Shown here one piece after another: positions 15,281-22,664 of a DNA stretch of 26,800 bases. Made by a program: the position numbers and the translations under genes. This DNA is from DASWHD01 sp036393335 (lineage in GTDB: Bacteria; CG2-30-53-67; CG2-30-70-394). The notes below the pieces were generated by a model. It worked only from the letters and a program-made list of their open reading frames with translations, was not told where the DNA came from and ran no database searches. The first letter of the stretch is position 1. Each line of letters starts with the position of its first letter. Location of the stretch: contig DASWHD010000082.1 in the NCBI GenBank assembly GCA_036393335.1, positions 1 to 26,800 on the forward strand. Direction: 5' to 3'.

Positions 15281-15901
15281 GTGGGTAAGGTCATGTACTG
15301 GATGAGTGGCTCGTTTTTCCCGGCCTCCCGCCGGTGTCCTCCCGGCGGGAGAGGGCGCTGTTGGTTCCCCCTCGTGGTCGCCGGGGCGCTGCTGGTCGCC
15401 GTGCCGGCCCATGCCGATCGGGTCTATCTCAGCGTCGAGCAGGCGCTGGCCAACGCCTTCTCCGAGGGGGTGACGGTGGCGCGCAAGGTGGTGTGGATCA
15501 CGGCGGAGCAAGCCGCCGAGATCGAACGCCGGGCCGGGTCGCCATTGCCGCGGCGCGTGGTCCAGGCGTACGAGGGCAAGCGGGTAGGGGAGGTCGTCGG
15601 TTACGCCTTCGTCGACGACGTGATCGGCAAGACCGAGCCGATCACCTACATGGTGACCATCGCGCCCGACGTCACGGTAACGCGGCTCGACCTGCTGGTG
15701 TTCCGCGAGACCCACGGCTACGAGATCGAGCGCGCGAGCTGGCGCGACCGCTTCCGCGGGTTGCGCCTCGGCAGCGACCTGCGTGTCGGTCGGGAGATCG
15801 ACAAGATCACCGGCGCGACCCTCTCGTGCCGCGCCGTCACCGAGGGGGTGCGGCGGCTCCTCGCCGTCGTCGAGGTAGCTCTCAGCGGTGGGACCCACTA
15901 G
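15281..15901 (+). CDS. Periplasmic FMN-binding domain protein (covalent flavin type)
   Basis: A secreted protein of about 206 residues. A hydrophobic signal (WFPLVVAGALLVAVPAHADR) precedes the domain. Near the C-terminus DKITGAT (174-180), continuing LSCRAVTEGVRRLL, is the FMN-binding domain motif (D-x-x-S/T-G-A-T) found in NqrC, RnfG and related proteins. There ApbE attaches FMN through a phosphoester to the final Thr (Thr180 here). The single-domain periplasmic form is thought to carry electrons. GTG at 15281 or ATG at 15293 could be the start; no strong ribosome site separates them. It follows the porin by 69 bases with a GC-rich hairpin between. Its stop codon lies within the first terminal repeat of the downstream element. 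No ApbE gene is in the window. Confidence 0.85.
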   Translation: MGKVMYWMSGSFFPASRRCPPGGRGRCWFPLVVAGALLVAVPAHADRVYLSVEQALANAFSEGVTVARKVVWITAEQAAEIERRAGSPLPRRVVQAYEGKRVGEVVGYAFVDDVIGKTEPITYMVTIAPDVTVTRLDLLVFRETHGYEIERASWRDRFRGLRLGSDLRVGREIDKITGATLSCRAVTEGVRRLLAVVEVALSGGTH

Positions 15902-15941
15902 CCCGCATTTCTCACCACGACTCTGCTGCGCCCGCGCAACT

Positions 15942-15965
15942 GCCCTGCCTGCCGGCAGGCAGGCC
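15942..15965. repeat. 24-bp palindromic repeat, copy 1
   Basis: Centred on GCCTGCCGGCAGGC, this 24-base sequence is identical to 26777-26800 at the right edge of the window. In both places it lies near a GTGAGAAA-type element end. Confidence 0.7.
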
Positions 15966-15993
15966 GCATCTCCTGGCCGGGTCCTCGTCCGAG

Positions 15994-16054
15994 GTAGGAG
16001 CCGAATCCCTTCGGCGATCTGCCACATGGGGTCGCCGATAGAATCGGCTCCTAC
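15994..16054. repeat. REP-like doublet (GTAGGAGCCG ... CGGCTCCTAC)
   Basis: GTAGGAGCCGAATCCCTTCG at the left pairs with an inverted unit at 16031-16054 ending ATCGGCTCCTAC. The two units face each other across 12 bases. GTAGGAGC/GCTCCTAC ends are typical of REP sequences in Pseudomonas and other gammaproteobacteria. It lies inside the 227-bp inverted-repeat element. Confidence 0.65.
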
Positions 16055-16124
16055 CGCGGGCCAGCCAGGATCTACGGCCATTTGCACGGGCTCACGACGA
16101 CTCCTGGTGAGAAATGCGGGCTAG

Positions 16125-16257
16125 CCGCTGTCCGCCGTCTCATTCTGAGACCGACGTCGGCGCTCTTGCCGTCCGCCTTCCCTGCCGACTCGCCAGGCGC
16201 CGGCGCTTCCCAAGGGATTGCAAGCCTTTGGCGATGCGTGTAAATGGAGCCACCGGC
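16125..16257. other. Region upstream of the sigma-54 promoter with two palindromes
   Basis: No gene is seen. GTCTCA-TTC-TGAGAC (16137-16151) and the adjoining perfect palindrome CCGACGTCGG (16151-16160) lie about 100-120 bases upstream of the -24 element. That is the usual distance for the activator sites required at sigma-54 promoters, so they are candidate enhancer-binding sites. They do not match the NtrC consensus. Confidence 0.35.
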
Positions 16258-16274
16258 TGGCCCGGCCCTTGCTT
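16258..16274 (+). promoter_or_regulatory. Sigma-54 (RpoN) type promoter
   Basis: TGGCCCGGCCCTTGCTT matches the -24/-12 pattern TGGC(A/C)C-N5-TTGC. GG (16259-16260) and GC (16271-16272) are exactly 12 bases apart, as required. The predicted start is near 16284, 31 bases before the ATG at 16315. Confidence 0.6.
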
Positions 16275-16314
16275 AGGAGTCCGGTAAGGCAGGTCCGAGG
16301 AGGCGGGTAGCACC

Positions 16315-16509
16315 ATGGCAGAGGTCAGAACCGTATCCGCACTGGTTGCGCACTACGGCAGCCTGCACCGGCACTTCGACCGTCCCAGGCCGGCGCGGGT
16401 CCTGACCCCGCCGGTGCCGGAGCGGAAGGACGGGCCGCGGGTGGCGAAGGTGGTCACCTCGCGCCATGACCTTCCCCACCTGGGACGGCTGCTGGACATC
16501 TACGCGTAG
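16315..16509 (+). CDS. Small orphan protein, 64 residues, behind a sigma-54 promoter
   Basis: A short basic, His- and Pro-containing protein (HYGSLHRHFDRPRPARVLTPP, then SRHDLPHLGRLLDIYA). It has no signal peptide, membrane segment or Cys and is not a family I recognise. GAGGAGG at 16297-16303 is a strong ribosome-site match, 11 bases from the ATG. A sigma-54 type promoter lies 40-57 bases upstream. The gene is isolated: the 227-bp inverted-repeat element is on its left and another CTAGCCCGC-type end starts one base after its stop codon. The regulatory signals argue that it is expressed. It could be a small regulatory or stress protein, but its function is unknown. Confidence 0.55.
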   Translation: MAEVRTVSALVAHYGSLHRHFDRPRPARVLTPPVPERKDGPRVAKVVTSRHDLPHLGRLLDIYA

Positions 16510-16529
16510 CTAGCCCGCATTTCTCATCA
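16510..16529 (+). repeat. Solo copy of the 20-bp element end
   Basis: CTAGCCCGCATTTCTCATCA matches the left end of the 227-bp element at 19 of 20 positions. It begins one base after the stop of the 64-residue ORF. I found no inverted partner downstream, so it may be a relic or a one-sided end. The remaining 83 bases to the ChaN-PDZ stop contain only a weak CCCATC/GATGGG pairing. Confidence 0.6.
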
Positions 16530-16612
16530 CACCCATCCCGCAAGCGGCACGCCGACCTGCGATGGGCATGAGCGAGGCGGCGTACTTCCTTACTGGCCGG
16601 TGTGCATCTGCG

Positions 16613-17779
16613 TTAGAACGTGACCTGTAGCCGCGTCGTCTCCTCGCCCCGGCGCACGGTCACCGTCGAGGTCTGGCCGCGGGACAATCCACCCAAGACC
16701 CATTGGAGGTCGAACAGGTCGTGGACCGCCTGATCGCCGACCGCCGCGATGCGGTCGCCGGCCACGACCCCCGCCCGGCCGGCGGGGGAGTCTTCGACCA
16801 CCCGGGTCACACGGACGCCGTCGCTGCCGTCGATCAACACGCCGAGGGTCACGCCCGGCAGGTCACCATACGGCACCGCCCAGACGAAGTCGGCCACTGG
16901 CAAGGGGATCGGCGGTAGGTCCACGTCCATCAGTCTGTCCTGCTTGTCCTTGGGGGTCACCGGGGTGTACGGCAGGACCGTGACATACGGGACCGGTACA
17001 CGCCGAAAGAGGCGTCGTGGGATCCCGACGCCCTCCTCCACGTGGTAGCCGCCGGCGAGGATGAGGAGGTGGCTGCCGGGGTGGTGGGAGAGATAGTCGG
17101 CGGCGGTCTCGGCCATGGTCTCGTCCCACAGGAGCTGCGCCGGGTAGAAGCGTTCGATGTCCCCCACGTGGGCATGGCCGCCGAAGATCGCCTCGGTCTT
17201 CGCCCGATGGTAGGGGTCCTCGGCATCCATCTCCCGCGGGAGCTGGCGGCGCAGCTCGTCCGGAAGGTCGTCCAGCCCGTTGCGCGCGACCGCCTGCACC
17301 AACGCCTGTGGCGCGTTCAGGGCCAGCAGCGGGATCTGTCGCTCGTGGGCGAAGGTGAGGATCTCCTGGTACGCGCGATACCCGGTGTGCCACAGCTCGG
17401 TCCAGCGCCGCGCGAATTCCTTCTCCGGCCGGCGGCCGGCGGTCCAGTCGTCCAGCAGAGACTGCTGGTCGCGGGAGACCATCTCCAGCCCCACCACCAG
17501 ATCGGGATGGCGTTCCGCGAGGGCGCGCAGGATCTCGGCCTGGATCCGGTGACAGTCGGGGCTGTCGTGGGTCTCTCCCACGTACACGATCTGGGCCCGG
17601 CCCAGGTGGTCGAAGAGGGTCGCTCGGTCGACGTCGCGGCCGGTGCGCACGTGGACGATGGCCCCCTCCGGCACGGTGCGCAGGTCGCGGTAGGGCGAGC
17701 CGGCGTCCTGGGAGTGGGCGCAGGCGGCTGTGGCCATCAGCAGGAAGGGAAGGATGAGCGTCGGTGAGAGGGAGGGCAT
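16613..17779 (-). CDS. ChaN-family lipoprotein with C-terminal PDZ domain
   Basis: A 388-residue exported protein. The N-terminus PSLSPTLILPFLLMATAAC ends in a weak lipobox (TAAC, Cys20), suggesting a lipoprotein. Residues about 60-290 are a ChaN domain: IVYVGETHDSPDCHRIQAEIL with its Glu and His, VVGLEMVSRDQQSLLDDW, GHAHVGDIERFYPAQLLWDETMAE, and LILAGGYHVEEGVGIPRRL. ChaN proteins bind haem and are linked to iron acquisition. Residues about 305-388 form a PDZ domain (GVTLGVLIDGSDGVRVTRVVEDSPAGRAGVVAGDRIAAVGDQAV) that may bind protein C-termini. The joined arrangement is longer than the plain family. It ends opposite the small sigma-54 ORF, and its start is 19 bases from the stop of the phosphorylase gene, so the two probably share a transcript. 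Confidence 0.85.
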   Translation of the reverse strand: MPSLSPTLILPFLLMATAACAHSQDAGSPYRDLRTVPEGAIVHVRTGRDVDRATLFDHLGRAQIVYVGETHDSPDCHRIQAEILRALAERHPDLVVGLEMVSRDQQSLLDDWTAGRRPEKEFARRWTELWHTGYRAYQEILTFAHERQIPLLALNAPQALVQAVARNGLDDLPDELRRQLPREMDAEDPYHRAKTEAIFGGHAHVGDIERFYPAQLLWDETMAETAADYLSHHPGSHLLILAGGYHVEEGVGIPRRLFRRVPVPYVTVLPYTPVTPKDKQDRLMDVDLPPIPLPVADFVWAVPYGDLPGVTLGVLIDGSDGVRVTRVVEDSPAGRAGVVAGDRIAAVGDQAVHDLFDLQWVLGGLSRGQTSTVTVRRGEETTRLQVTF

Positions 17780-17798
17780 CGGGGGCAGCGACGTGGGG

Positions 17799-20354
17799 TC
17801 ATCCCCAGTGAATGAGCCCGGTGTGGACCGGGTCGCCTAAATTGGGATGGGCCGGGAAGATCCGCACGGTGTAGCCGTGGGGCCCGCACGTCACGCATGG
17901 GATCGAGCCCCGGTAGGTGGCGCGTCCAGCGCCGTTGTGGTTGTCCAGGTACATGATGACCACCTGCCCGTGAGCGAGCTGGCCGCGGCTGTCGATGGCA
18001 CCGTGGTAGAGCTCGACCTGCAGGTCATTCGGTTGCAATGACCCGAGGGTGACCTCCACCTCCACGTTCAGATGGCTACCTACCTGTAGGTCACCGTGCT
18101 CGGCGTGGTCCATGCGCACAATCGCCACCTCCCCCCAGTGGTGGCGCACCCGGTGCTTCCACCCGGCCAGCTCCTTGGCCGGCCGGTAGCCCTCCGCGGT
18201 GAGACGTTCGGAGAGCCGACCCGACGGGGTGTAGAACCGTTCCGTGTACTCGCGCACCATGCGGTCGGTGTTGAAGGTCGGACAGACGGTGCGCATGGAC
18301 GTCTTCATGCGCGCGATCCAGCCCCGTGGCAGGCCGTCGGCACCGCGGTCGTAGAACAACGGCACGAGGTCTGTCTCAATCAGCGCGAGCAGGGAGTGGG
18401 CCTCGACCTCGTCGCCGTAGCTGGCGTCCTCGTACTCCTCCCCCGAGCCGATTGCCCAGCCGTTGTCTACGCGATGGGCCTCGGACCACCAGCCATCGAG
18501 GATCGAGAGGTTGAGGCCGCCGTTGGGCGTCACCTTCATGCCCGAGGTCCCGGATGCCTCCAGGGGCCGGCGCGGGGTATTGAGCCAGACGTCGACCCCC
18601 TGCACCAGGTGACGGGCGATGTTGATGTCGTAGTCCTCGATGAACACCAAGCGGTTGCGAAACCGGCCCTGGTGCGCGATGTGGATGATCTCGCGGATCA
18701 GCTCCTTGCCGGCGGTGTCGTGGGGGTGGGCCTTGCCGGCGAAGATGATCTGCACCGGGCGGTCGCGGTCGCCGAGCATGGCGGCGAGTCGGTCGAGGTC
18801 ACGAAATAGCAGGGTGGCGCGCTTGTAGGTGGCGAAGCGGCGCGCGAAGCCGATGGTCAGCGCCTCCGGGTCGAGGACCTCGTTGGCCCGCGCCACCTCT
18901 GCCGGCGGCAGGCCGCGCCGCTGGAGCTGGATCCGCAGCCGTTCGCGGGCAAAGGCGACCAGGCGCTCGCGCATGCGCGCGTGGCCGCGCCACAGCTCGG
19001 AGCCTGGGATCTGCTGGACGCGCTCCCACATCTCCTGCTCGCTGAGATGGCTGCGCCATTGCGGCCCTAGGTAGCGCCGGCACAGACGTTCGATCTCGTC
19101 GGAGAGCCAGGACGGGATGTGGACGCCATTGGTGATGGAGTCGATGGGCGACTCGTTGGGCGGCACCTGCGGCCACAACCCCTGCCACATGGTCTGGGAG
19201 ACGATACGGTGCAGCTTGCTTACCCCGTTGGCGTGGGCCGAGAGCTTCAGGGCCAGGACGGTCATGCAAAACGGCTCTTCCTCATCGCTCGGATCCTCGC
19301 GTCCGAGGGCGAGAAGCTCCTCGTGTTGCAGGCCCATCGAAGAGCAATACGGGCCGAGGTACTTGAGTAGCAGGCTCGGGCTGAACCGGTCGTTCCCCGC
19401 CGGCACCGGCGTATGGGTCGTGAAGACATGGCCGGCAGTGGTCGCCTCACGCGCGTCGGCGAAGCTCAGATTGTGGCTTCGCATGAGACAGCGGATCCGG
19501 GCCAGGGCCAGGAAGGCGGAGTGGCCCTCGTTCATGTGGCACACGGTCGGCTCGATCCCCAGGGCGCGGAGCAGGCGGATGCCGCCAATTCCCAGGAGGG
19601 TCTCCTGCTGGATGCGCATCTCCGCGTCGCCACCATAGAGCTGGGCGGTGATGCCGCGATCGGCGTCGCTGTTGGTGGTGACGTTCGAATCCAGGAGGTA
19701 GAGCGGGACGCGCCCCACCTGCACCCGCCACACCCGGACCGACACCTCGCGGTCGGCGACCGGCACCGTTACGGTCAAGATGTTGCCGTCGGCGTCTCGC
19801 ACCCGTTGCAGGGGCAGGGTGTGAAACTCATTTTCTGGGTAGCGTTCCTGTTGCCACCCGTCGCTGTTCAGGTATTGCCGGAAGTAGCCCTGACGGTAGG
19901 CGATACCGATCCCCACCAGGGGCAGGCCGAGGTCGCTGGCCGATTTCAGGTGATCGCCGGATAACACGCCGAGGCCACCGGAGTAGATGGGCAGACACTC
20001 GTGGAAACCGTACTCCGCCGAGAAGTAGGCGATCTTCTGGCCATTGCCGGCACCGTAGGTCTTGTCGTACCACGTGGGCGCGGAGAGGTACTCTTGAAGC
20101 TTGTGCGCCACGGTGTCCATGTGGCTGACGAAGCTGTCATCCCGGGCGAGGGCCTCCAGCTTGCCGTGGGAGAGTTGTCCCAGCAGGCTCAGGGGATTGT
20201 GGTCGACCGCCTCCCACAGGTCGGGATCGAGGCGGTGGAAGAGCTCGACGGCCGCGGAGTTCCAGGTCCACCACAGGTTGTTGGCGATCTCCAACAGGGT
20301 GGAGAGGCGCTCCGGCAGGGCGGGGACGACGACAAAGGTGCGGACGGTTCTCAT
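17799..20354 (-). CDS. glgP: Alpha-glucan (glycogen/maltodextrin) phosphorylase
   Basis: This cytosolic PLP enzyme releases glucose 1-phosphate from alpha-1,4-glucans. It is of the 'alpha-glucan family phosphorylase' type with an extra N-terminal domain (PALPERLSTLLEIANNLWWTWNSAAVELF) rather than the classic GlgP N-terminus. Supporting segments are IAYFSAEYGFHECLPIYSGGLGVLSGDHLKSASDLGLPLVGIGI, VCHMNEGHSAFLALARI, and the PLP lysine motif EASGTSGMKVTPNGGLNLSILDGWW near residues 600-625. The 851 residues are normal for this subfamily. About 170 C-terminal residues form a predicted beta-rich domain (VEVTLGSLQPNDLQVELYHG). The ATG at 20354 is the only good start. No other glycogen genes are nearby, and the ChaN-PDZ gene follows on the same strand. 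Confidence 0.93.
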   Translation of the reverse strand: MRTVRTFVVVPALPERLSTLLEIANNLWWTWNSAAVELFHRLDPDLWEAVDHNPLSLLGQLSHGKLEALARDDSFVSHMDTVAHKLQEYLSAPTWYDKTYGAGNGQKIAYFSAEYGFHECLPIYSGGLGVLSGDHLKSASDLGLPLVGIGIAYRQGYFRQYLNSDGWQQERYPENEFHTLPLQRVRDADGNILTVTVPVADREVSVRVWRVQVGRVPLYLLDSNVTTNSDADRGITAQLYGGDAEMRIQQETLLGIGGIRLLRALGIEPTVCHMNEGHSAFLALARIRCLMRSHNLSFADAREATTAGHVFTTHTPVPAGNDRFSPSLLLKYLGPYCSSMGLQHEELLALGREDPSDEEEPFCMTVLALKLSAHANGVSKLHRIVSQTMWQGLWPQVPPNESPIDSITNGVHIPSWLSDEIERLCRRYLGPQWRSHLSEQEMWERVQQIPGSELWRGHARMRERLVAFARERLRIQLQRRGLPPAEVARANEVLDPEALTIGFARRFATYKRATLLFRDLDRLAAMLGDRDRPVQIIFAGKAHPHDTAGKELIREIIHIAHQGRFRNRLVFIEDYDINIARHLVQGVDVWLNTPRRPLEASGTSGMKVTPNGGLNLSILDGWWSEAHRVDNGWAIGSGEEYEDASYGDEVEAHSLLALIETDLVPLFYDRGADGLPRGWIARMKTSMRTVCPTFNTDRMVREYTERFYTPSGRLSERLTAEGYRPAKELAGWKHRVRHHWGEVAIVRMDHAEHGDLQVGSHLNVEVEVTLGSLQPNDLQVELYHGAIDSRGQLAHGQVVIMYLDNHNGAGRATYRGSIPCVTCGPHGYTVRIFPAHPNLGDPVHTGLIHWG

Positions 20355-20585
20355 AGCGTGTGTATGACGCCGGTCCCCGGCGCCGATCGTTGGTTAGGCG
20401 GGAGTGTATTCGCCAGCGGGGGTGAGGGAAGAGACGCCACGCCTCAGCCTACCCGGCGCCGTCGAACCTGCCGCTTCCACACAATTCGCGTGATTCTGCC
20501 GTTTCCTTGAATCGTTTGTTAGCCGTAGGCGCGTGGGGCTCCGTTGCATTTGACTATCCCGGCAAGCGGTGCGGAGACTCCCGCC

Positions 20586-20834
20586 ATGGTCACCGTCTAT
20601 TTCTTCGCCGGCCTGCGTGACGCGGTGGGGCATGGGCAGATCGAGTGGCAGGTTACCGACCCTCTGCCGTTGGCCGACCTCCTGGCAGGGCTCGCGACGG
20701 AGCTTCCGGCCCTGGCGCCGTGGTTGCAGCGCGGGGACCTGCTCCTGGCCGTGAACCAGGAGTTTCGCGGGAGCGACCACGTGGTCGGCGACGGCGATGA
20801 GGTGGCATTGATTCCACCGGTCTCCGGAGGATGA
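20586..20834 (+). CDS. moaD: Molybdopterin synthase small subunit MoaD
   Basis: The 82-residue ubiquitin-fold sulfur carrier of molybdopterin synthase. It ends in VSGG, whose terminal Gly is activated and thiocarboxylated by MoeB-type enzymes. The start VTVYFFAGLRDAVG and ending GDEVALIPPVSGG are diagnostic. The ATG at 20586 is preceded by GGAGA at a good distance; an upstream in-frame start at 20544 would add 14 residues. Its stop overlaps the moaE start (ATGA), so translation is coupled. It is divergent from the phosphorylase gene across 231 bases, in which I see no clear promoter. Confidence 0.93.
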   Translation: MVTVYFFAGLRDAVGHGQIEWQVTDPLPLADLLAGLATELPALAPWLQRGDLLLAVNQEFRGSDHVVGDGDEVALIPPVSGG

Positions 20835-21262
20835 CGATGAACGACTGGGTGCGGGTCCAGGAGGCGCCGTTTTCACTGGCGGAGGAGGTCGAGCGGCTGG
20901 GTCGGGTGAGTCGCTCAGTCGGTGGCATCGCCACCTTCATCGGGGTGGCGCGCAACTCCTCCGCCGGCCGTGCCGTCGAGGCGTTGTGCTTCGAGCACTA
21001 TGGAGGCATGGCGGTGAAGGAGCTCACGAAGCTGCGGGAAGAGGCGATGACACGCTTCGATCTCCTCGGGCTGTCGGTCATCCACCGGGTCGGCCGGATC
21101 GGCGTGGGTGAGCAGATCGTCCTGATCGTCGCCGCCGCGGCGCATCGCGGCCCCGCCTTCGACGCCTGCCGCTGGCTGATCGACGAGCTGAAGAAACGGG
21201 TACCGATTTGGAAGAAGGAGATCGGTCCGGATGGGGAGAGCTGGGTGACGCCGCACCCGTGA
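20831..21262 (+). CDS. moaE: Molybdopterin synthase catalytic subunit MoaE
   Basis: MoaE, 143 residues, transfers sulfur from MoaD to cyclic pyranopterin monophosphate to form molybdopterin. Family segments include GGIATFIGVARNSSAGRAVEALCFEHYGGMA, VIHRVGRIGVGEQIVLIVAAAAHRGPAFDAC and the C-terminal ELKKRVPIWKKEIGPDGESWV, with the catalytic Lys in the VPIWKKE stretch. It overlaps the moaD stop by 4 bases. The remaining molybdenum-cofactor genes are not in the window. Confidence 0.95.
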   Translation: MTMNDWVRVQEAPFSLAEEVERLGRVSRSVGGIATFIGVARNSSAGRAVEALCFEHYGGMAVKELTKLREEAMTRFDLLGLSVIHRVGRIGVGEQIVLIVAAAAHRGPAFDACRWLIDELKKRVPIWKKEIGPDGESWVTPHP

Positions 21263-21287
21263 CGCCCCACACCGGCCGCAGTGCGAG

Positions 21288-21683
21288 TTACTGCCCGCTG
21301 CAGGAATGCTCTGGGCCGCCCGGTCGGTGACCGTACCGAGGGACCGTCGGGTCGACGTCCCGCGACCAGGCGTCGATGCCACCGGCCATCGACACCACCT
21401 TGGCAAACCCCTGGTTCTGCAGGTAGGCCGCGACGAAAACGCTGCGTACCCCCGTGTGGCAGTAGACCACCGTCGGGAGGTCGGGATCGAGGTCGGGCAG
21501 GAAGTGGAGGAACCGGCTCATCGGCGCGAGCTGGGCACCCGCGATGCGACAAAAGTCCCACTCCCCTGGCTCGCGGCAGTCGAGGAGCACCAGCTCCTCG
21601 TCCCGGCGGAGGCGCTCGTGCACTTCGGTCGCCGTCTCCTCTTTCACGCCGTGAGTCACGGCAAGGCTGGGCGTCGCTGTCAT
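21288..21683 (-). CDS. Single-domain rhodanese-like protein
   Basis: A 131-residue rhodanese-fold protein. LVLLDCREPGEWDFCRIAGAQLAPMS and the active-site loop VVYCHTGVRS, with the sulfur-accepting Cys in YCHTG, are typical, followed by FAKVVSMAGGIDAW. It may move sulfane sulfur or act as a general persulfide carrier. There is no signal peptide, so it is cytosolic. The ATG at 21683 has AAGGA about 6 bases upstream; a TTG at 21698 is the alternative. It follows hspQ on the same strand after about 129 bases and ends 25 bases from convergent moaE. The adjacent MoaD/MoaE sulfur chemistry is suggestive only. Confidence 0.88.
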   Translation of the reverse strand: MTATPSLAVTHGVKEETATEVHERLRRDEELVLLDCREPGEWDFCRIAGAQLAPMSRFLHFLPDLDPDLPTVVYCHTGVRSVFVAAYLQNQGFAKVVSMAGGIDAWSRDVDPTVPRYGHRPGGPEHSCSGQ

Positions 21684-21812
21684 GTCTATCCTTTCCAACT
21701 CACCGATTCGTTCCGCAGGCGATTACCCGCCGCCGCCATCGATGTCAGACTTAGAGCCGTGTCGTCGCCGCTGGTTTCATGGAGGGGGGAAAATCGATGA
21801 CGCAACCGTGAC

Positions 21813-22139
21813 TTAGTTGAGTGAGATGCCGCGGTAATAGCGACCGTGGAGAAACAGGGTGAAGAACCGCTTCACCAGCGGGTGTTCGATTTCTTGACCA
21901 TTGTCCGACAGGGTGAGGTTTTCCTCCGCCACATACGTGGTCCGTGGATCCCCGTCGACGAGCACGTGGTACCAGGGCTGATTGCGATCCGGCTGGGTCC
22001 GGTTCCGCTGGTACCACCCGTCGTCGGCCTGGCAGGTGGCGTCGACCGCCACGACCACCCCGCGGTAGTCGTATAGGCGATGGTCGACGATCTGGCCGGG
22101 CTCGAAGGCGCAGGTCCGGATGGGGTCGGGGGTGCCCAC
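21813..22139 (-). CDS. hspQ: Heat shock protein HspQ (YccV family)
   Basis: A 108-residue HspQ/YccV-family protein, linked in E. coli to degradation of mutant DnaA and Lon adaptor activity. The core FEPGQIVDHRLYDYRGVVVAVD, the central PWYHVLVDGDPRTTYVAEENL and the tail EIEHPLVKRFFTLFLHGRYYRGI are characteristic. The open frame runs back to 22391 through the upstream DUF971 gene in another frame, and that part is low-complexity, so the true start must be later. GTG at 22139 is the best fit: it is 11 bases past the DUF971 stop, gives a normal length and has no alternative ATG nearby. Translation may be coupled to the upstream gene. Confidence 0.85.
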   Translation of the reverse strand: MGTPDPIRTCAFEPGQIVDHRLYDYRGVVVAVDATCQADDGWYQRNRTQPDRNQPWYHVLVDGDPRTTYVAEENLTLSDNGQEIEHPLVKRFFTLFLHGRYYRGISLN

Positions 22140-22149
22140 GGGTCGGGTC

Positions 22150-22530
22150 TCAGCTCTTCTCGATCTCGCGCTCCGCCTGCCACTCCCGCTCGCCGCGCAG
22201 GTACGCGGCCCAGTCGTCGGGCGCCGGGGGCATGTTGCGCAGGTTTTCCAGAGGGTAGTAACCGGTGTCGTGGCCGTCCGACCAGCCGATGCGCACCGCG
22301 TAGTTGCCCACCGGCTCGGCGCTCGTGGGCCGGATATCGGCGGGGATCTGGCGCGGCTGCAAGACCTGCCGGCCTGACCACTCATCGACACAATGGGCGC
22401 AGCCGCACTTGAAGCGCACCCAGCTCGTCGAGTGGGTGGTCACCGCACCGTCGGCCCACCGGATCTCGATCTTGCCGTCGTCGAGCTCGGTGAACGCCGT
22501 AAGGGTGTGTGCGAGGGAACGGTCAGACAT
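22150..22530 (-). CDS. DUF971 domain protein (gamma-butyrobetaine hydroxylase N-terminal-like)
   Basis: A 126-residue member of the DUF971 family, a small domain also found at the N-terminus of gamma-butyrobetaine hydroxylase. Hallmarks are DDGKIEIRWADGAVTTHSTSWVRFKCGCAHCVDEWSGRQVL, with a CxCxxC metal-type site, and NYAVRIGWSDGHDTGYYPLENLRNM. The stand-alone version is often proposed in iron-sulfur cluster metabolism, but its function is not settled. The ATG at 22530 has AAGGA 7 bases upstream. It is first in the DUF971-hspQ-rhodanese string and divergent from the TPR-like gene. Confidence 0.88.
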   Translation of the reverse strand: MSDRSLAHTLTAFTELDDGKIEIRWADGAVTTHSTSWVRFKCGCAHCVDEWSGRQVLQPRQIPADIRPTSAEPVGNYAVRIGWSDGHDTGYYPLENLRNMPPAPDDWAAYLRGEREWQAEREIEKS

Positions 22531-22664
22531 GGCAGATCCTTGCGGAGGCATGGGTTACGGATGACGCAAGCCATTGTGGGAAGGGGGCCAGCACAGGGAA
22601 AGGGTGGAGCCGGCCGGCGTTTGGGGTGTGAAAGAGGAGTATCGATTCCTCTATCCTCACGCCC

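Larger units (their letters stand above)
15898..16124. mobile_element. 227-bp inverted-repeat element (MITE-like)
   Basis: CTAGCCCGCATTTCTCACCA (15898-15917) and its perfect 20-base reverse complement (16105-16124) bound a 227-bp segment with no coding capacity. CTAG at both outer edges may be a 4-bp target duplication, leaving 16-bp ends that begin CCCGC. The interior carries a palindrome shared with the window's right end (15942-15965) and a REP-like doublet (15994-16054). The left end supplies the stop codon of the FMN-binding gene. The layout fits a non-autonomous element moved by a transposase encoded elsewhere; the family is not identified. Single ends recur at 16510-16529 (19 of 20) and 26722-26741 (15 of 20). 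Confidence 0.65.

Noticed and set aside
15898..16124. CRISPR array or tRNA in the repeat-rich gap
   Set aside because: The repeats are inverted ends and palindromes, not regularly spaced direct repeats, and no cloverleaf was found.
22140..22391. Extended N-terminus for HspQ
   Set aside because: This part of the frame overlaps the DUF971 gene in another frame and is Arg/Ser/Pro-rich without family likeness.
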